This document shows, in pieces, positions 22,013 through 30,395 of a stretch of DNA of 36,582 nt. The position numbers and the translations under genes are program-made. Each line of letters opens with the position of its first letter. Positions within the stretch are counted from its first letter, which is position 1. The notes under the pieces were generated by a model, which was not told where the DNA came from, searched no databases, and worked only from the letters and a program-made list of their open reading frames with translations. The DNA comes from a virus: positions 1 to 36,582 of IMG/VR virus record IMGVR_UViG_3300033141_003346. The stretch is one strand, 5' to 3'.

Positions 22013-22353
22013 TTCACTGCTCCTTTCATCATTCTTTTCACCATCCCTTTCACCATTCCTTGCTTTATCAGGGCGATGCGCTCTCTTTTGTTTTTCGCCC
22101 CGGATATATCAATCCCAAGCTCGGCAGCCCTGGCTGTCAACTCGGTATTATTCATCTGAGAAAGATGCTTATTCGGCGCTGAAATATCTTCTTCCTTATC
22201 TGATACTTCAGCCTCGATTTTTTCAGCAATCGGGCCGCGCTTGCCGCCCCTGGTAATCAAATCTTCCGCAACTTCATCAGATACCTCGATAATATCACCT
22301 ATTTTTGCATCCGGCTTTCCAAGCCAGCACTGCAAAAGCCTTACTTTTTTCAT
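22009..22353 (-). CDS. Small head-associated protein with SAP/HeH-like C-terminus (114 aa)
   Basis: ATG 22353 with CAGGAG. The N-terminal ~50 residues (MKKVRLLQCWLGKPDAKIGD, IIEVSDEVAEDLITRGGKRG) resemble small phage head proteins with a KxGDxxEV motif. Residues ~67-100 (NNTELTARAAELGID, NKRERIALIKQG) have the helix-extended-helix/SAP pattern. The C-terminus is a repetitive tail (VKGMVKRMMKGAVK) encoded by 12-nt repeats that also contain Shine-Dalgarno-like purines. It follows the major capsid gene. Confidence 0.68.
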   Translation of the reverse strand: MKKVRLLQCWLGKPDAKIGDIIEVSDEVAEDLITRGGKRGPIAEKIEAEVSDKEEDISAPNKHLSQMNNTELTARAAELGIDISGAKNKRERIALIKQGMVKGMVKRMMKGAVK

Positions 22354-22381
22354 CAGAATATCTCCTGAGTTCTAAAGATTG

Positions 22382-22405
22382 AAAGGGAGCGCGAACGCTC
22401 CCTTT
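22382..22405 (-). terminator. Hairpin after the major capsid gene (partial terminator/attenuator)
   Basis: On the minus strand AAAGGGAGCG-TTCG-CGCTCCCTTT forms a perfect 10-bp stem with a UUCG loop, 4 bp after the capsid stop. The tract after it is only CAATCTTT, so termination may be partial. This would raise capsid mRNA relative to downstream genes. Confidence 0.75.
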
Positions 22406-22409
22406 ATTA

Positions 22410-23354
22410 TCAGCTGTCGCAGCCCGTAATCACATAACCTGCGCCGACCGCAACTTTTTTCACCGTCTGTTCAACAAGCCCTTCGATCCATGTACCATGA
22501 CGGTCATTATCATAGTACCGGAAAATGGCTATCTCGGACTGACCAGCCAATTTCCTGCGGAAAGTGTAACCGGCACTCATTGACCGCATACTCGGCTTGT
22601 TCTCCACATAACAGACAAAAACATCGAAATCATCGCAGATGAAATCATAGCTTGCTGTGCTTACGCCCGGATTCGCCTCGTTCTGAATCCTTGTTGGAAT
22701 CACTACTTGAAGCCCAAACAGCTTTGGCGGCAGAGAACCGTCAACCAGCAGAGTCGGGTCGGTATATTTAACCAGATTTCTCAATTCACTCGTAGCCGCC
22801 ATTTTAGCCGCAATTGTAGGCGGGATTACAATATGCGTTGCGCTTACACCAGCGTTTTTCAAAATGCTTAATTTCGCCGCCCTGATATCCGCTTCGATTT
22901 CGCTCGAATCCGTATCCCATTCAGCCGTGGCCGCTGCCGTATTGGTAAAAATCGTCTCGTCCATCATAAGCTTGATAGCGTCGGCCTCCATGCGTGTACG
23001 AAGCTTGCCCAGGACAACATTGACCGCATCTTGCTCCGGTTTTACTCCGTTATCGGCGTTATCCTTTTCCTCGTCAGTAACAAGTTCTCGTAATCCATAT
23101 TGCACGCAGGAACCGGTCTCGTAGGAATAGGTACGCTCCACTTCATTTGATACCGTTCCCGGCGCCCGTTCAACCTCGTAATCATCGCTTACCGCTTCTT
23201 TGCCCGAAAATATCCGGTACTTGAAATCCGTTTTCGGGACATTGACAACAGGGAAAATAATCTCACCAATTGACGGCCCGCCGCTTCTCATGTTCTCCCA
23301 GGCGAAATTGGTAAGAGTATTGTTAAGATTCTGGTTTGAGTATCTTGCAGCCAT
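22410..23354 (-). CDS. Major capsid protein (314 aa)
   Basis: The 314-aa protein has the size and position of a HK97-fold capsid protein, lying after protease/scaffold and decoration genes. Visible patterns include FAWENMRSGGPSIGEIIFPV, TVSNEVERTYSYETGSCVQY, LRELVTDEEKDNADNG, IVIPPTIAAKMAATSELRNL and GQSEIAIFRYYDNDRHGTWI. The Mu-like neighbours (gpI-like protease, gpF) suggest a Mu-type head, but the sequence looks like a separate lineage from Mu gpT. A downstream hairpin at 22382-22405 supports high expression. Confidence 0.85.
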   Translation of the reverse strand: MAARYSNQNLNNTLTNFAWENMRSGGPSIGEIIFPVVNVPKTDFKYRIFSGKEAVSDDYEVERAPGTVSNEVERTYSYETGSCVQYGLRELVTDEEKDNADNGVKPEQDAVNVVLGKLRTRMEADAIKLMMDETIFTNTAAATAEWDTDSSEIEADIRAAKLSILKNAGVSATHIVIPPTIAAKMAATSELRNLVKYTDPTLLVDGSLPPKLFGLQVVIPTRIQNEANPGVSTASYDFICDDFDVFVCYVENKPSMRSMSAGYTFRRKLAGQSEIAIFRYYDNDRHGTWIEGLVEQTVKKVAVGAGYVITGCDS

Positions 23355-23393
23355 TATCTATATCTCCTTCTAAATTATTCAATCAGAAAAAAA

Positions 23394-23795
23394 TCAGCTT
23401 GCCGCTTTCGTAACGATATGCGGATTCACGAAAACCGGAATCAACTGTCCTGCGGCATCCGAACCGCTTCTTGCCTGCGCAACCGGATAATGCGTGCCGC
23501 TCGGCGTTCCCAGGCTGTCTACCCGGCCATTAGAAGCGGCTACAAGCCAGTCGCCAGCTGTAACTCCATCGTCATAAGCCACGGCCAGACAAAGCCCCAA
23601 AGTGCAGACCTTGACATATGCATCTTCGTCTGCATCTTCCAGGAAAATGCCGATATTCTCGTCAGCATCCGCATCTGCATTGATCACGCAATTACTGCCG
23701 TTAAGGTGCGCTACCTCGCCCCTGGTAACATCTGCTCCAGCTTTCCAGGTTTCAATAGCGAGAGGGCTTACTCTTAGTTTCCCTTCAGAAGCCAT
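23394..23795 (-). CDS. Capsid decoration/cement protein, DUF2190-like (133 aa)
   Basis: ATG 23795 with AAAGGAG. The sequence VTRGEVAHLNGSNCVINADA, LGLCLAVAYDDGVTAGDWLV and QARSGSDAAGQLIPVF follows the DUF2190/head-decoration pattern of small beta-rich proteins that stabilise capsids. It lies between protease/scaffold and major capsid, the usual site for cement proteins. Confidence 0.78.
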   Translation of the reverse strand: MASEGKLRVSPLAIETWKAGADVTRGEVAHLNGSNCVINADADADENIGIFLEDADEDAYVKVCTLGLCLAVAYDDGVTAGDWLVAASNGRVDSLGTPSGTHYPVAQARSGSDAAGQLIPVFVNPHIVTKAAS

Positions 23796-23845
23796 TTTTC
23801 AATCTCCTTTTTAAAATCGGTAAGTTCAAACTTATTCAAATACAT

Positions 23846-25267
23846 TCATTCTGAATCTTCGGAAGCTGCAATTCTCTGAGCCTCAGCAAGCGTCAGCTTT
23901 TCATCTGCATCCATCAGATCGTATGCCCGCAAAGATATTTTTTTATCCTCGGGATCGACTTCCTTCTGCTTAGCCCAAATTGCCTCCGCATCTTTGCGCA
24001 GTTTGGCCGTGCGCCTTTTGTCTCCAGCCTTAGGACTGGGTGCTGATAATTCGACAAGCAGCTTGTTTGGTTCACGCTTGGATATATCCTCCAGGATAAG
24101 CTTGCGCTTTTCCTCATCAAGCGATTCGCCGAGCTTCAAATACATTTCCGCATCTGCCGGGATAATGCGATTTTCCTCTTTCGCCTTCTCCACGCCAGCC
24201 TTGAAAGCTGCCAGCTTAGCTTCTGCTTCCTGAGCTTTGAGCTTTTCCTCGGCCTCTTTTGCCCGGGCTTCAGCGGCGGCCAGTTTCTTCTCGATCTCTT
24301 TCTTTTCAGCCTCGGCGGCCTGAATCTTCTTATCCAGAGACCGGGAATCGGGATCATTGTCATTATCCTGATCCTGCTTTCCGCCTGTAAGGGCGGCTTT
24401 TATTTCCATCCAGCCTTCAGTAATAGCTTTTTTAATATCCTTCGCTTCCATGTTACTAAACTCCTTTGATTTGGATTCAACTATTTTTGAAACCGGGAAA
24501 AAAGTCTCGTCTTCCGGCGGCCCTTTTCCGGCGCATAAAACAAAGCCTGAACACAGGTCGGCTCTTTCTGCCCTGGCGGCAAGAGACGGCAAAGAATTCA
24601 GAGTCTTTACCGCAGGTTCTGTTGCGCCCAGAAAAGCCAGTCCGGCAAGATAAGGCTTGCCCGATCCCATAAAATCAAGGTAAATTTCAGCGCTTCTGCT
24701 CCTGTATCGCCCTTTCTTAAGAGCTTCTCTCAAAGTGTCGCTCAACTCTTTCAGCCTGGCCTGCAAATAGAGCCTTCCGTTTCGGAACTGCGTTCTGAGT
24801 CCATCAATCCAGCCATGAGCCGGGCCTTCATCAGTATGCTCGATTTTTACAGGAGCTTCCAAAATATCGGGGTTGTATGTTTTCGCAATTGTTTCAATAT
24901 CCTCCTTGCTGAATTTATGCTCCGCCGGTTTTCCCCCGATAGAACCGGTAAACGAAATATCACTTGCTGTTATATCCCACCAGCCGCTTTCAATCATTTT
25001 ATCGGTTATCTCCGAGGCGGCTGCCGTGATCTCATGTTCTTTAAGCCAATCCTGCACGTCTTTTTTTGTTTTAAACTTCTCCTTGCTGAATCTGTAGCTT
25101 TGCGTTACCATTGAATCTTCTTTTCCCTCGGGCGGATTTTTCAACTTGCCGATTACAATAGCCACTCCTCCGCCCAGATCTTTACGCCGAAATGTATCCG
25201 GCCTGAACAAATCCGGTGATTTAACTCTGTATCTCCATTCATTTTCACTCTCATCAATTCCCGGCAT
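23846..25267 (-). CDS. Mu gpI-like prohead protease fused to scaffold (473 aa)
   Basis: ATG 25267 (MPGIDESENEW) is preceded by AAGGAGG; an upstream in-frame ATG (25315) lies across the terminator hairpin and is rejected. Residues ~90-230 contain the gpI-type protease pattern: EDIETIAKTYNPDILEAPVK, IEHTDEGPAHGWIDGLRTQF, and the KKGRYRSRSAEIYLDFMGSG active-site region. The C-terminal ~140 residues form a long coiled coil (KKEIEKKLAAAEARAKEAEE), the scaffold. In Mu the protease and scaffold share one gene in this way. Confidence 0.9.
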   Translation of the reverse strand: MPGIDESENEWRYRVKSPDLFRPDTFRRKDLGGGVAIVIGKLKNPPEGKEDSMVTQSYRFSKEKFKTKKDVQDWLKEHEITAAASEITDKMIESGWWDITASDISFTGSIGGKPAEHKFSKEDIETIAKTYNPDILEAPVKIEHTDEGPAHGWIDGLRTQFRNGRLYLQARLKELSDTLREALKKGRYRSRSAEIYLDFMGSGKPYLAGLAFLGATEPAVKTLNSLPSLAARAERADLCSGFVLCAGKGPPEDETFFPVSKIVESKSKEFSNMEAKDIKKAITEGWMEIKAALTGGKQDQDNDNDPDSRSLDKKIQAAEAEKKEIEKKLAAAEARAKEAEEKLKAQEAEAKLAAFKAGVEKAKEENRIIPADAEMYLKLGESLDEEKRKLILEDISKREPNKLLVELSAPSPKAGDKRRTAKLRKDAEAIWAKQKEVDPEDKKISLRAYDLMDADEKLTLAEAQRIAASEDSE

Positions 25268-25306
25268 TTCAACCTCCTTAATTAATTTGTCTTGAGGGGC
25301 AACAAA

Positions 25307-25342
25307 AAAGGCCATGCGAGTGTGCGGCCCCGCACGGCCTTT
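25307..25342 (-). terminator. Intrinsic terminator/attenuator between gpF and the protease gene
   Basis: On the minus strand AAAGGCC (25336-25342) pairs with GGCCTTT (25307-25313), enclosing a second stem GTGCGG/CCGCAC (25322-25335), and six U residues follow. It lies upstream of the protease ribosome-binding site, so partial termination would uncouple packaging and capsid gene expression. There is no obvious new promoter just after it. Confidence 0.72.
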
Positions 25343-25398
25343 ATTGTTTTTCCACCCGGAATCAAGAGATCCAGGTCTGCCCCATATTTATTTATATG

Positions 25399-26424
25399 TT
25401 ATGCTCCCATTCTGCCCAGTGTTGAAGGCGGCCCTTTGAACTGTATTCCCGACATATCGGGGTAAATCGTACTGGCCTTTATACCCTCGTCTATTGCTTC
25501 AAAAGCCGAAACCGGCGCAACAAGGCATTCACAATTGTAGTGCAATGGAGGATAAATAACATCCCATACAGGATCATCCCTCCGATAAACCTTTCCGTCA
25601 AAAGATGTACAAATCTCGCAAACATTTAAACCGCCTGTTGTGCTGTACTCAAGATAAGGCACGAATCTTTCCACCGCTTCGGACGGTGACCCCAGCATTT
25701 GCTCCCAGCGTGAGGCATTATAAGCGTTAGATATGTTTGTCCGAAATACTGTTTCAAGGTGCCACCTGCTTGTCTTTGTTATTCCCGCCGTATCAAACAG
25801 TTCCCATGTTTCTTTTTGAAATTCATACTGGGTCATTCCCTCCCGCAAAGCCTTTTGCGCAACTTCTTTCACCTGTCCAATCAAGGCTATATTTTCAGTC
25901 CCCGCAATCGTAAAAGCCTCATTTTTTGCAAGCCTGTCAAGCTTATCGAATTCCACCCTTGTCAACGGCACTTTGTTTTTGAAAAATCTATATGCACTGT
26001 CTGAATTAAGCGGCGGTACGCTCGCAAATTCAGCCCAGGCCGCACCCGCCACGAAACTTTCCTCGAAAGCTTCCTTTCCGGCCTCGGCGGATTTCAAAAA
26101 AGGCAATCCAGCCGGTGTTTCTTCCTGCTTCTGCGCCCAGTCCTTCAAACCTTTATCCATCAAATCTTTCCAGAAAGTGGCCTGGCCGAGCAAATTAGCG
26201 GTCAGCAGCACCTTCGCCAGATAATCAGCCAGATAATCAGGCACTTGCGACGTGTTCTGCCAGCCGAGAATCACTTCTTCCGGTTCAACCCCTCTTAAAC
26301 TTTTTTTTAAGTTATTAATCAGCCTCAGCCAATACTTAAACCCATTCTCGATCGCCTGATTATAAAAATTCTTCAGAATCCTTTTGTGATTCCGGTCAAA
26401 TCTATTCTTCGCTTTTCTTTGCAC
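25399..26424 (-). CDS. Mu gpF-like minor head protein (341 aa)
   Basis: GTG start at 26424, overlapping the portal gene by 23 nt. Key patterns are EFQKETWELFDTAGI, VFRTNISNAYNASRWEQM and the C-terminal VCEICTSFDGKVYRRDDP with YPPLHYNCECLVAP. The two Cys pairs and His form the zinc-like module of the phage head morphogenesis (gpF/SPP1 gp7) family. These proteins help assemble the prohead and may be ejected with DNA. Portal-gpF-protease order is Mu-like. Confidence 0.9.
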   Translation of the reverse strand: MQRKAKNRFDRNHKRILKNFYNQAIENGFKYWLRLINNLKKSLRGVEPEEVILGWQNTSQVPDYLADYLAKVLLTANLLGQATFWKDLMDKGLKDWAQKQEETPAGLPFLKSAEAGKEAFEESFVAGAAWAEFASVPPLNSDSAYRFFKNKVPLTRVEFDKLDRLAKNEAFTIAGTENIALIGQVKEVAQKALREGMTQYEFQKETWELFDTAGITKTSRWHLETVFRTNISNAYNASRWEQMLGSPSEAVERFVPYLEYSTTGGLNVCEICTSFDGKVYRRDDPVWDVIYPPLHYNCECLVAPVSAFEAIDEGIKASTIYPDMSGIQFKGPPSTLGRMGA

Positions 26425-27802
26425 GCTGCGCCTTCAATCTGCTTACAGCCTCAGACATCCAGGCCAATGTTACAGGACTCAATCCGAGACCGTCCGCCGA
26501 AGGTTCGTTGATTTCTTCCGTGCCGCCGAATCCCGGTTTGCTGAATCCCAATCCGCCCGAGGGTGTTTTTCTGCCAGGTAGAATTTCTTCATCTTCAGCC
26601 GGTTCAGGATAGCCAAGCTGGTTTCTTATATATTCCTGACCTACCGGCAAGCCTAGATCATTAACTGCTATCGAAGCACCTTCCGCCACAGTCTTAATAT
26701 CTTGATTTTCCTCATAGCTGATTTTGAACTTCGGATAACGGCCTGCCGGAGCAGGGCCGAAATTTATATCGTGCAAGTTTTTGATTATCTTATTAAACTG
26801 ATACTCGTGCCATTTGCTGTCAGCTTCAACAAGTCTCTGCTGTCCTTTGCTTTGAAATTTCGCCAGTGCAAAAGTGCCGCTTTCGCTTTCGGTCGAAAGA
26901 GTCTGTCCCAGGATCGCTTTGGCATATTGCCGATCAACATATTCGTCTAAGATAAACTTAAACAATCCGACAACTCCTGCCCGGCCAGGATCATTTATGC
27001 TCATTGTACTGCCCTCAGGCCCTATACCCACGCTGTTGCTGTGCAGCTTGACAAGCGTATCGAGCAGCTGCGTCTGCTGAGCCGGAGGCATACCAGGCGG
27101 ATAGGTCGCAAAAATATAAGGAGTGCCGAACTTTTCTGTAAACCTCATCAGGCTCTTTATACTTTCATTCTTGAAAAACCAGAGCGGGAAAAGCTCTCTG
27201 AGCAAGCCCTCTCCATAGGGAGTTTCATCTGATCCCCAGGTATTAATGACAAACTTATAATCAGGCATAGGCTCTCCGCCGAGTCCGCCCGATAAATCAA
27301 CAAGTCTCAATTCTCCGTCCGGCGTGAATCTAAATCTTTCGGGATTTCGATTCCAAAATCGCTTTATGCCTATATAACCATCTGCTCTTTTCTCAAATCC
27401 AATTTCCGCCGGCTGAAATCCGTAAGCTATCCCCTTAAAAAACCCCCGCCTTGACTCGGTAAAATTTTCTATCCCTTCAAAAACTTCAGCAAACCAGTCC
27501 GCCCGCTCCTGCTCCTGCGGTGTCGCATCTTGCGGCGCTTCGATATGATAATCCAGTGCAAGCACCAGCTCAGCCCGCTTCCTGAAACAAAGGGCAAGCT
27601 GAGGGTCTTTCCTCAGCATATTCGTGTAATACTTATATCCTTCCCTGCTGTGAGCTTCCAGCGTTTCGTCTGTAACTACAAGCAAATCTCCGAATATCTT
27701 TCCGATTTGCCTGCTTAATGCAGATAGTTCCCGATTGATATTCACTGTTATGTTTTGCGATAGCGGAGCATTCGTTTTGATCTTTCTTCTTTTTTTAGGC
27801 AT
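26402..27802 (-). CDS. Portal protein (DUF935, Mu gp29-like)
   Basis: The 466-aa protein has the DUF935 pattern: KYYTNMLRKDPQLALCFRKR, PEIGF-type helices (FQPAEIGFEKRADGY), GEGLLRELFPLWFFKNESIK, RFTEKFGTPYIFATYPPGM, AKAILGQTLSTESESG and a Pro/Gly-rich C-terminal tail. It forms the dodecameric ring at the packaging vertex, binding terminase and connectors. It overlaps TerL by 8 nt and gpF by 23 nt. Confidence 0.93.
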   Translation of the reverse strand: MPKKRRKIKTNAPLSQNITVNINRELSALSRQIGKIFGDLLVVTDETLEAHSREGYKYYTNMLRKDPQLALCFRKRAELVLALDYHIEAPQDATPQEQERADWFAEVFEGIENFTESRRGFFKGIAYGFQPAEIGFEKRADGYIGIKRFWNRNPERFRFTPDGELRLVDLSGGLGGEPMPDYKFVINTWGSDETPYGEGLLRELFPLWFFKNESIKSLMRFTEKFGTPYIFATYPPGMPPAQQTQLLDTLVKLHSNSVGIGPEGSTMSINDPGRAGVVGLFKFILDEYVDRQYAKAILGQTLSTESESGTFALAKFQSKGQQRLVEADSKWHEYQFNKIIKNLHDINFGPAPAGRYPKFKISYEENQDIKTVAEGASIAVNDLGLPVGQEYIRNQLGYPEPAEDEEILPGRKTPSGGLGFSKPGFGGTEEINEPSADGLGLSPVTLAWMSEAVSRLKAQRAKKSEE

Positions 27803-29066
27803 CGAAAACCTTCTTCAGAATTTGTTCACTCAAATAGGATTTTGCGCCCTTAAAACTCTCCGGCGAAACAGCCCGAACCAGGCTAAGCAGGTGGCTATGT
27901 ATCGCATATCTCATTGCATCCATGCAGTCATCGAATATCTTAACCGGTTCTTCAAGCACATTGTCATTTCTGTCTTTCTTCCACTTGTAGGATTGTATCT
28001 CTCTTTTCAGGTTATCGCTTCCCGCATCTATATGCAAGTTAACCGACTTGACCGATAATATCCCATCCCATACCGACTTATCGGCGGCTACAGCCGCAAA
28101 TCCCGCCCTTCTGCAAGCTTCAATCGAATCAGGTTCTGCACTATCGCAATATATAACTTTATACCTTTGCCCTGGCGGAATAACCTGCTTCATTCTATCG
28201 ATTAAATCATCTATAGTCAAATGTGTTTGATAAATCAACTCTTTTATATAGAAATCACGCTCTTTCACACCAACATGCACAAGCGCCGAAGGATGCGTAT
28301 AGCCAAAATCCAGGCCGTAAAATTCATCTCCGAATTCGAGATTTTCCCATGTTTCAATCTTATAATCCGTGTAAACAAGGTTCTCAAGTATCCCCCACAA
28401 GCCCCTGGCGTATATCTTATGCAGGCCTGAGTCTATTTCTGCAAGTCTTTCCAGTATCCCTGCATACTCAGAATCTATCCACCGATTATCTTTATATGTA
28501 CTGTGATGACGATAAGCCTCATCAGGCTTGCAGTTATCGAAAAACCGGACTTTAATCCAGCTATTAATATCAACCGGATTAAACGTTAAGATTATCTGCT
28601 TATAATTCGATGTTTCGCCCCTGAGGCACATATCTATTTCTATCACATCATTTTGAGCCAGTTCTGTCGGCTCTTCGATCCAGCCTCCGGTCATACCGGA
28701 CAACGATTTAAGCTTTTCTTTGTCATCAAGGCCGAGGCATAATATCATATTCCCGTTCGGCTCAAAAACCAAAGACATCTCCGATTTATTCACACGAAAA
28801 AATCTGGACAATCCCCACTCATTTATCCATTTGTTCAGTTCTGCAAAAACCGAATGCCTCAGCGTCCGGGCAACTTTTCGGAAGCAGACAAATTTATGAC
28901 CCGGTTCTTCTATCGTGCGCTTTATTATCTTCTGGGCGGCAAAGGTGCTTTTACCCGATCCTCTGCCTCCATATAATATTAAATATCTACGTTTGATCCA
29001 GAACAGCGGATAAAATCTGCTGTTTACCGCACTGCGCAACTGTGAAAAATCGACATATATAGCCAT
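27795..29066 (-). CDS. terL: Terminase large subunit (PBSX/Terminase_3 type)
   Basis: The 423-aa protein has ATPase and nuclease domains. Walker A is GGRGSGKS (33-40) and the Walker-B-like motif is GGWIEE (127-132). The RNase-H-fold nuclease aspartates are D253 in YGLDFGYTHP, D308 in VIYCDSAEPD and D383 in DDCMDAMRYA. It packages DNA into proheads and cuts it. The ATG 29066 lies 7 bp after the TerS stop. Whether packaging is headful or cos cannot be told from sequence. Confidence 0.95.
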   Translation of the reverse strand: MAIYVDFSQLRSAVNSRFYPLFWIKRRYLILYGGRGSGKSTFAAQKIIKRTIEEPGHKFVCFRKVARTLRHSVFAELNKWINEWGLSRFFRVNKSEMSLVFEPNGNMILCLGLDDKEKLKSLSGMTGGWIEEPTELAQNDVIEIDMCLRGETSNYKQIILTFNPVDINSWIKVRFFDNCKPDEAYRHHSTYKDNRWIDSEYAGILERLAEIDSGLHKIYARGLWGILENLVYTDYKIETWENLEFGDEFYGLDFGYTHPSALVHVGVKERDFYIKELIYQTHLTIDDLIDRMKQVIPPGQRYKVIYCDSAEPDSIEACRRAGFAAVAADKSVWDGILSVKSVNLHIDAGSDNLKREIQSYKWKKDRNDNVLEEPVKIFDDCMDAMRYAIHSHLLSLVRAVSPESFKGAKSYLSEQILKKVFDA

Positions 29067-29073
29067 CTCACTT

Positions 29074-29508
29074 TCAATCTTCCCCGTTTATCCCGGCTTC
29101 CGGATTATCCGGTGGTATTTCTTTCGGTTCAGGCGCACCTTTAATCACTATCTCATGCTTCTGTATTCCGCCTTCGTATAGCTTAAACAGGGCTGCCATA
29201 TCTTTCAGGACATTTAACGCCAGGTTTCTGTTTTGATAATCTTTTTCTCTCATTGCATCGAAATACAGCCGCTCTCTAAGCCTTATATGCTTTGCAAGAA
29301 GCCTTTCCCTGTTCTTTTCTAGTGTTTCATTCCATAAATCGTAGCATTTTGCAATGTAGTTATCTACCTGCCTGTTACATACATTCCAGCCTCTTTCCCT
29401 GGCGTATTGATATATCTCTGAAGTACTTACCCCCTGTATAAGCCATTCAGATATTTGCTCAAGCCTTCTTTGCAATTCTAATTGCGTTATTTTTTTCCCC
29501 TTTGGCAT
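29074..29508 (-). CDS. terS: Terminase small subunit (144 aa)
   Basis: ATG 29508 behind AGAGAGATATT. The N-terminal HTH (ISEWLIQGVSTSEIYQYARE, RGWNVCNRQVDNYIAKCYDL) is followed by a long helix (EKNRERLLAKHIRLRERLYF) for oligomerisation and a C-terminal acidic tail. This is the standard TerS plan, and TerL follows directly. It recognises the packaging site. Confidence 0.88.
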   Translation of the reverse strand: MPKGKKITQLELQRRLEQISEWLIQGVSTSEIYQYARERGWNVCNRQVDNYIAKCYDLWNETLEKNRERLLAKHIRLRERLYFDAMREKDYQNRNLALNVLKDMAALFKLYEGGIQKHEIVIKGAPEPKEIPPDNPEAGINGED

Positions 29509-29541
29509 TTTAATATCTCTCTAGCATTCAACTATTATCTT

Positions 29542-29580
29542 TATTACTATCTCTATTATCATTTCTATTACTATCTCTAT
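29542..29580 (-). repeat. Two direct repeats in the late-operon leader
   Basis: TATTACTATCTCTAT occurs at 29542-29556 and 29566-29580 (24 bp apart), with partial copies to either side, between the late promoter and terS. They lie in the 5' leader of the transcript and could bind a regulator or a packaging protein. Confidence 0.6.
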
Positions 29581-29581
29581 A

Positions 29582-29610
29582 ATATTAAATAAATAATATA
29601 GTTTTGTCAA
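29582..29610 (-). promoter_or_regulatory. Late-operon promoter
   Basis: On the minus strand TTGACA (29605-29610) and TAATAT (29582-29587) are separated by 17 bp. It follows the terminator at 29629-29657 and precedes terS, so it probably starts the late operon. Confidence 0.75.
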
Positions 29611-29619
29611 CTATAGGAA

Positions 29620-29657
29620 AAATACAAACAGGCGGCACCCAATTTTGGCACCGCCTG
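29620..29657 (-). terminator. Terminator of the middle operon
   Basis: CAGGCGG (minus strand, from 29657) pairs with CCGCCTG (29629-29635), extended by two G-U and two G-C pairs, with loop AAAATTG. GU pairs form only on the minus strand, which shows the intended direction. A TTTGTATTTTT tract follows. The late promoter lies just beyond. Confidence 0.8.
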
Positions 29658-29660
29658 TTT

Positions 29661-30042
29661 TTACCAGTACACCGAAGTATCAACCGACCAGCGGCCTTTA
29701 TCTTTCCCTCTGAACTGATAGCCGCCTTTAACCTCAAAAGCTTTTCTGCTCCAGCCTGCCTGGATTTTATCGAAACCAAGATTCAGATTCAATGACTAAG
29801 CCATTTTTTAACGCTTCAGCCACATTATCGCCTTTGCTTGAAGTCAGTCCCCGGCTTTGGCCGTCAGCATATCCCTGGCTCACTATCTGAAGGCCGAACA
29901 GCGATCCAACTGCGACCATTACTTGCCAAAGCAATTCTTCCGGAAACTCAATGAAAAGGCCGTTGAGAACCAAAATTACAATCTGCGCTAGCGCTCCAAA
30001 AAGGGCTGACAGGAACTTTTTGGATTTAAACAATTCTCTCAT
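29661..30042 (-). CDS. Holin-like two-helix membrane protein; possible +1 frame extension
   Basis: The zero frame, 29767-30042, encodes 91 aa from ATG 30042. Two hydrophobic helices (FLSALFGALAQIVILVLNGL and ELLWQVMVAVGSLFGLQIVS) are followed by a Gly/Ser/charged tail ending TAA 29767. The +1 frame stays open from the same place (TTT CGA TAA read as TTT-C-GAT-AAA) to TAA 29661-29663. It adds about 34 protein-like residues (DKIQAGWSRKAFEVKGGYQF, ending WSVDTSVYW) that stop 4 nt before the terminator stem. Holin function is inferred from size and topology, and the extension may be frameshifting, an indel or chance. Confidence 0.55.
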
Positions 30043-30096
30043 TTTTCACCTCTCAGGAATTTAAAAATTATAAGGGCTGATAGAAATCAATTTTTC

Positions 30097-30315
30097 TTAT
30101 AGCGCCTCCTTTCCACAGTTTTCATTTTCTTTCAGATGGCGTCGCCGAACAGACAAAGAAGCAGCAGATAATCGGATTTTGTCCTGAAATTGAAGAAAGC
30201 GATTCATCTCTTGTAAACGATAATTTTTATCCTCCTGAAGAAGAGAAAGAATAGAAGATAGCTGTTTATTGATAGAACAAAGCTGTTTAAGTATTTCAAC
30301 TTGAATATTTTTCAT
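30097..30315 (-). CDS. Hypothetical coiled-coil protein (72 aa)
   Basis: ATG 30315 with GGTGAAGAG. Almost all helix: VEILKQLCSINKQLSSILSL, LQEMNRFLQFQDKIRLSAAS, then a basic end (VRRRHLKENENC). A promoter-like TTGAAG/TATCTT pair (30341-30369) lies upstream. It lies between two small membrane-protein genes. Function not recognised. Confidence 0.6.
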   Translation of the reverse strand: MKNIQVEILKQLCSINKQLSSILSLLQEDKNYRLQEMNRFLQFQDKIRLSAASLSVRRRHLKENENCGKEAL

Positions 30316-30340
30316 CTCTTCACCTTCCCTTTCTGAATAA

Positions 30341-30369
30341 AAGATAAACTATTTCGGGGCGAGCTTCAA
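30341..30369 (-). promoter_or_regulatory. Candidate weak promoter
   Basis: TTGAAG (30364-30369) and TATCTT (30341-30346), 17 bp apart on the minus strand, upstream of the 72-aa gene. The match is modest. Confidence 0.4.
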
Positions 30370-30395
30370 GTGGCCTGGTGGTTCGGATTATATAA

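Noticed and set aside
25268-25315. N-terminal extension of the protease to ATG 25315
   Set aside because: The extension crosses a terminator hairpin and lacks a ribosome-binding site, whereas ATG 25267 has AAGGAGG.
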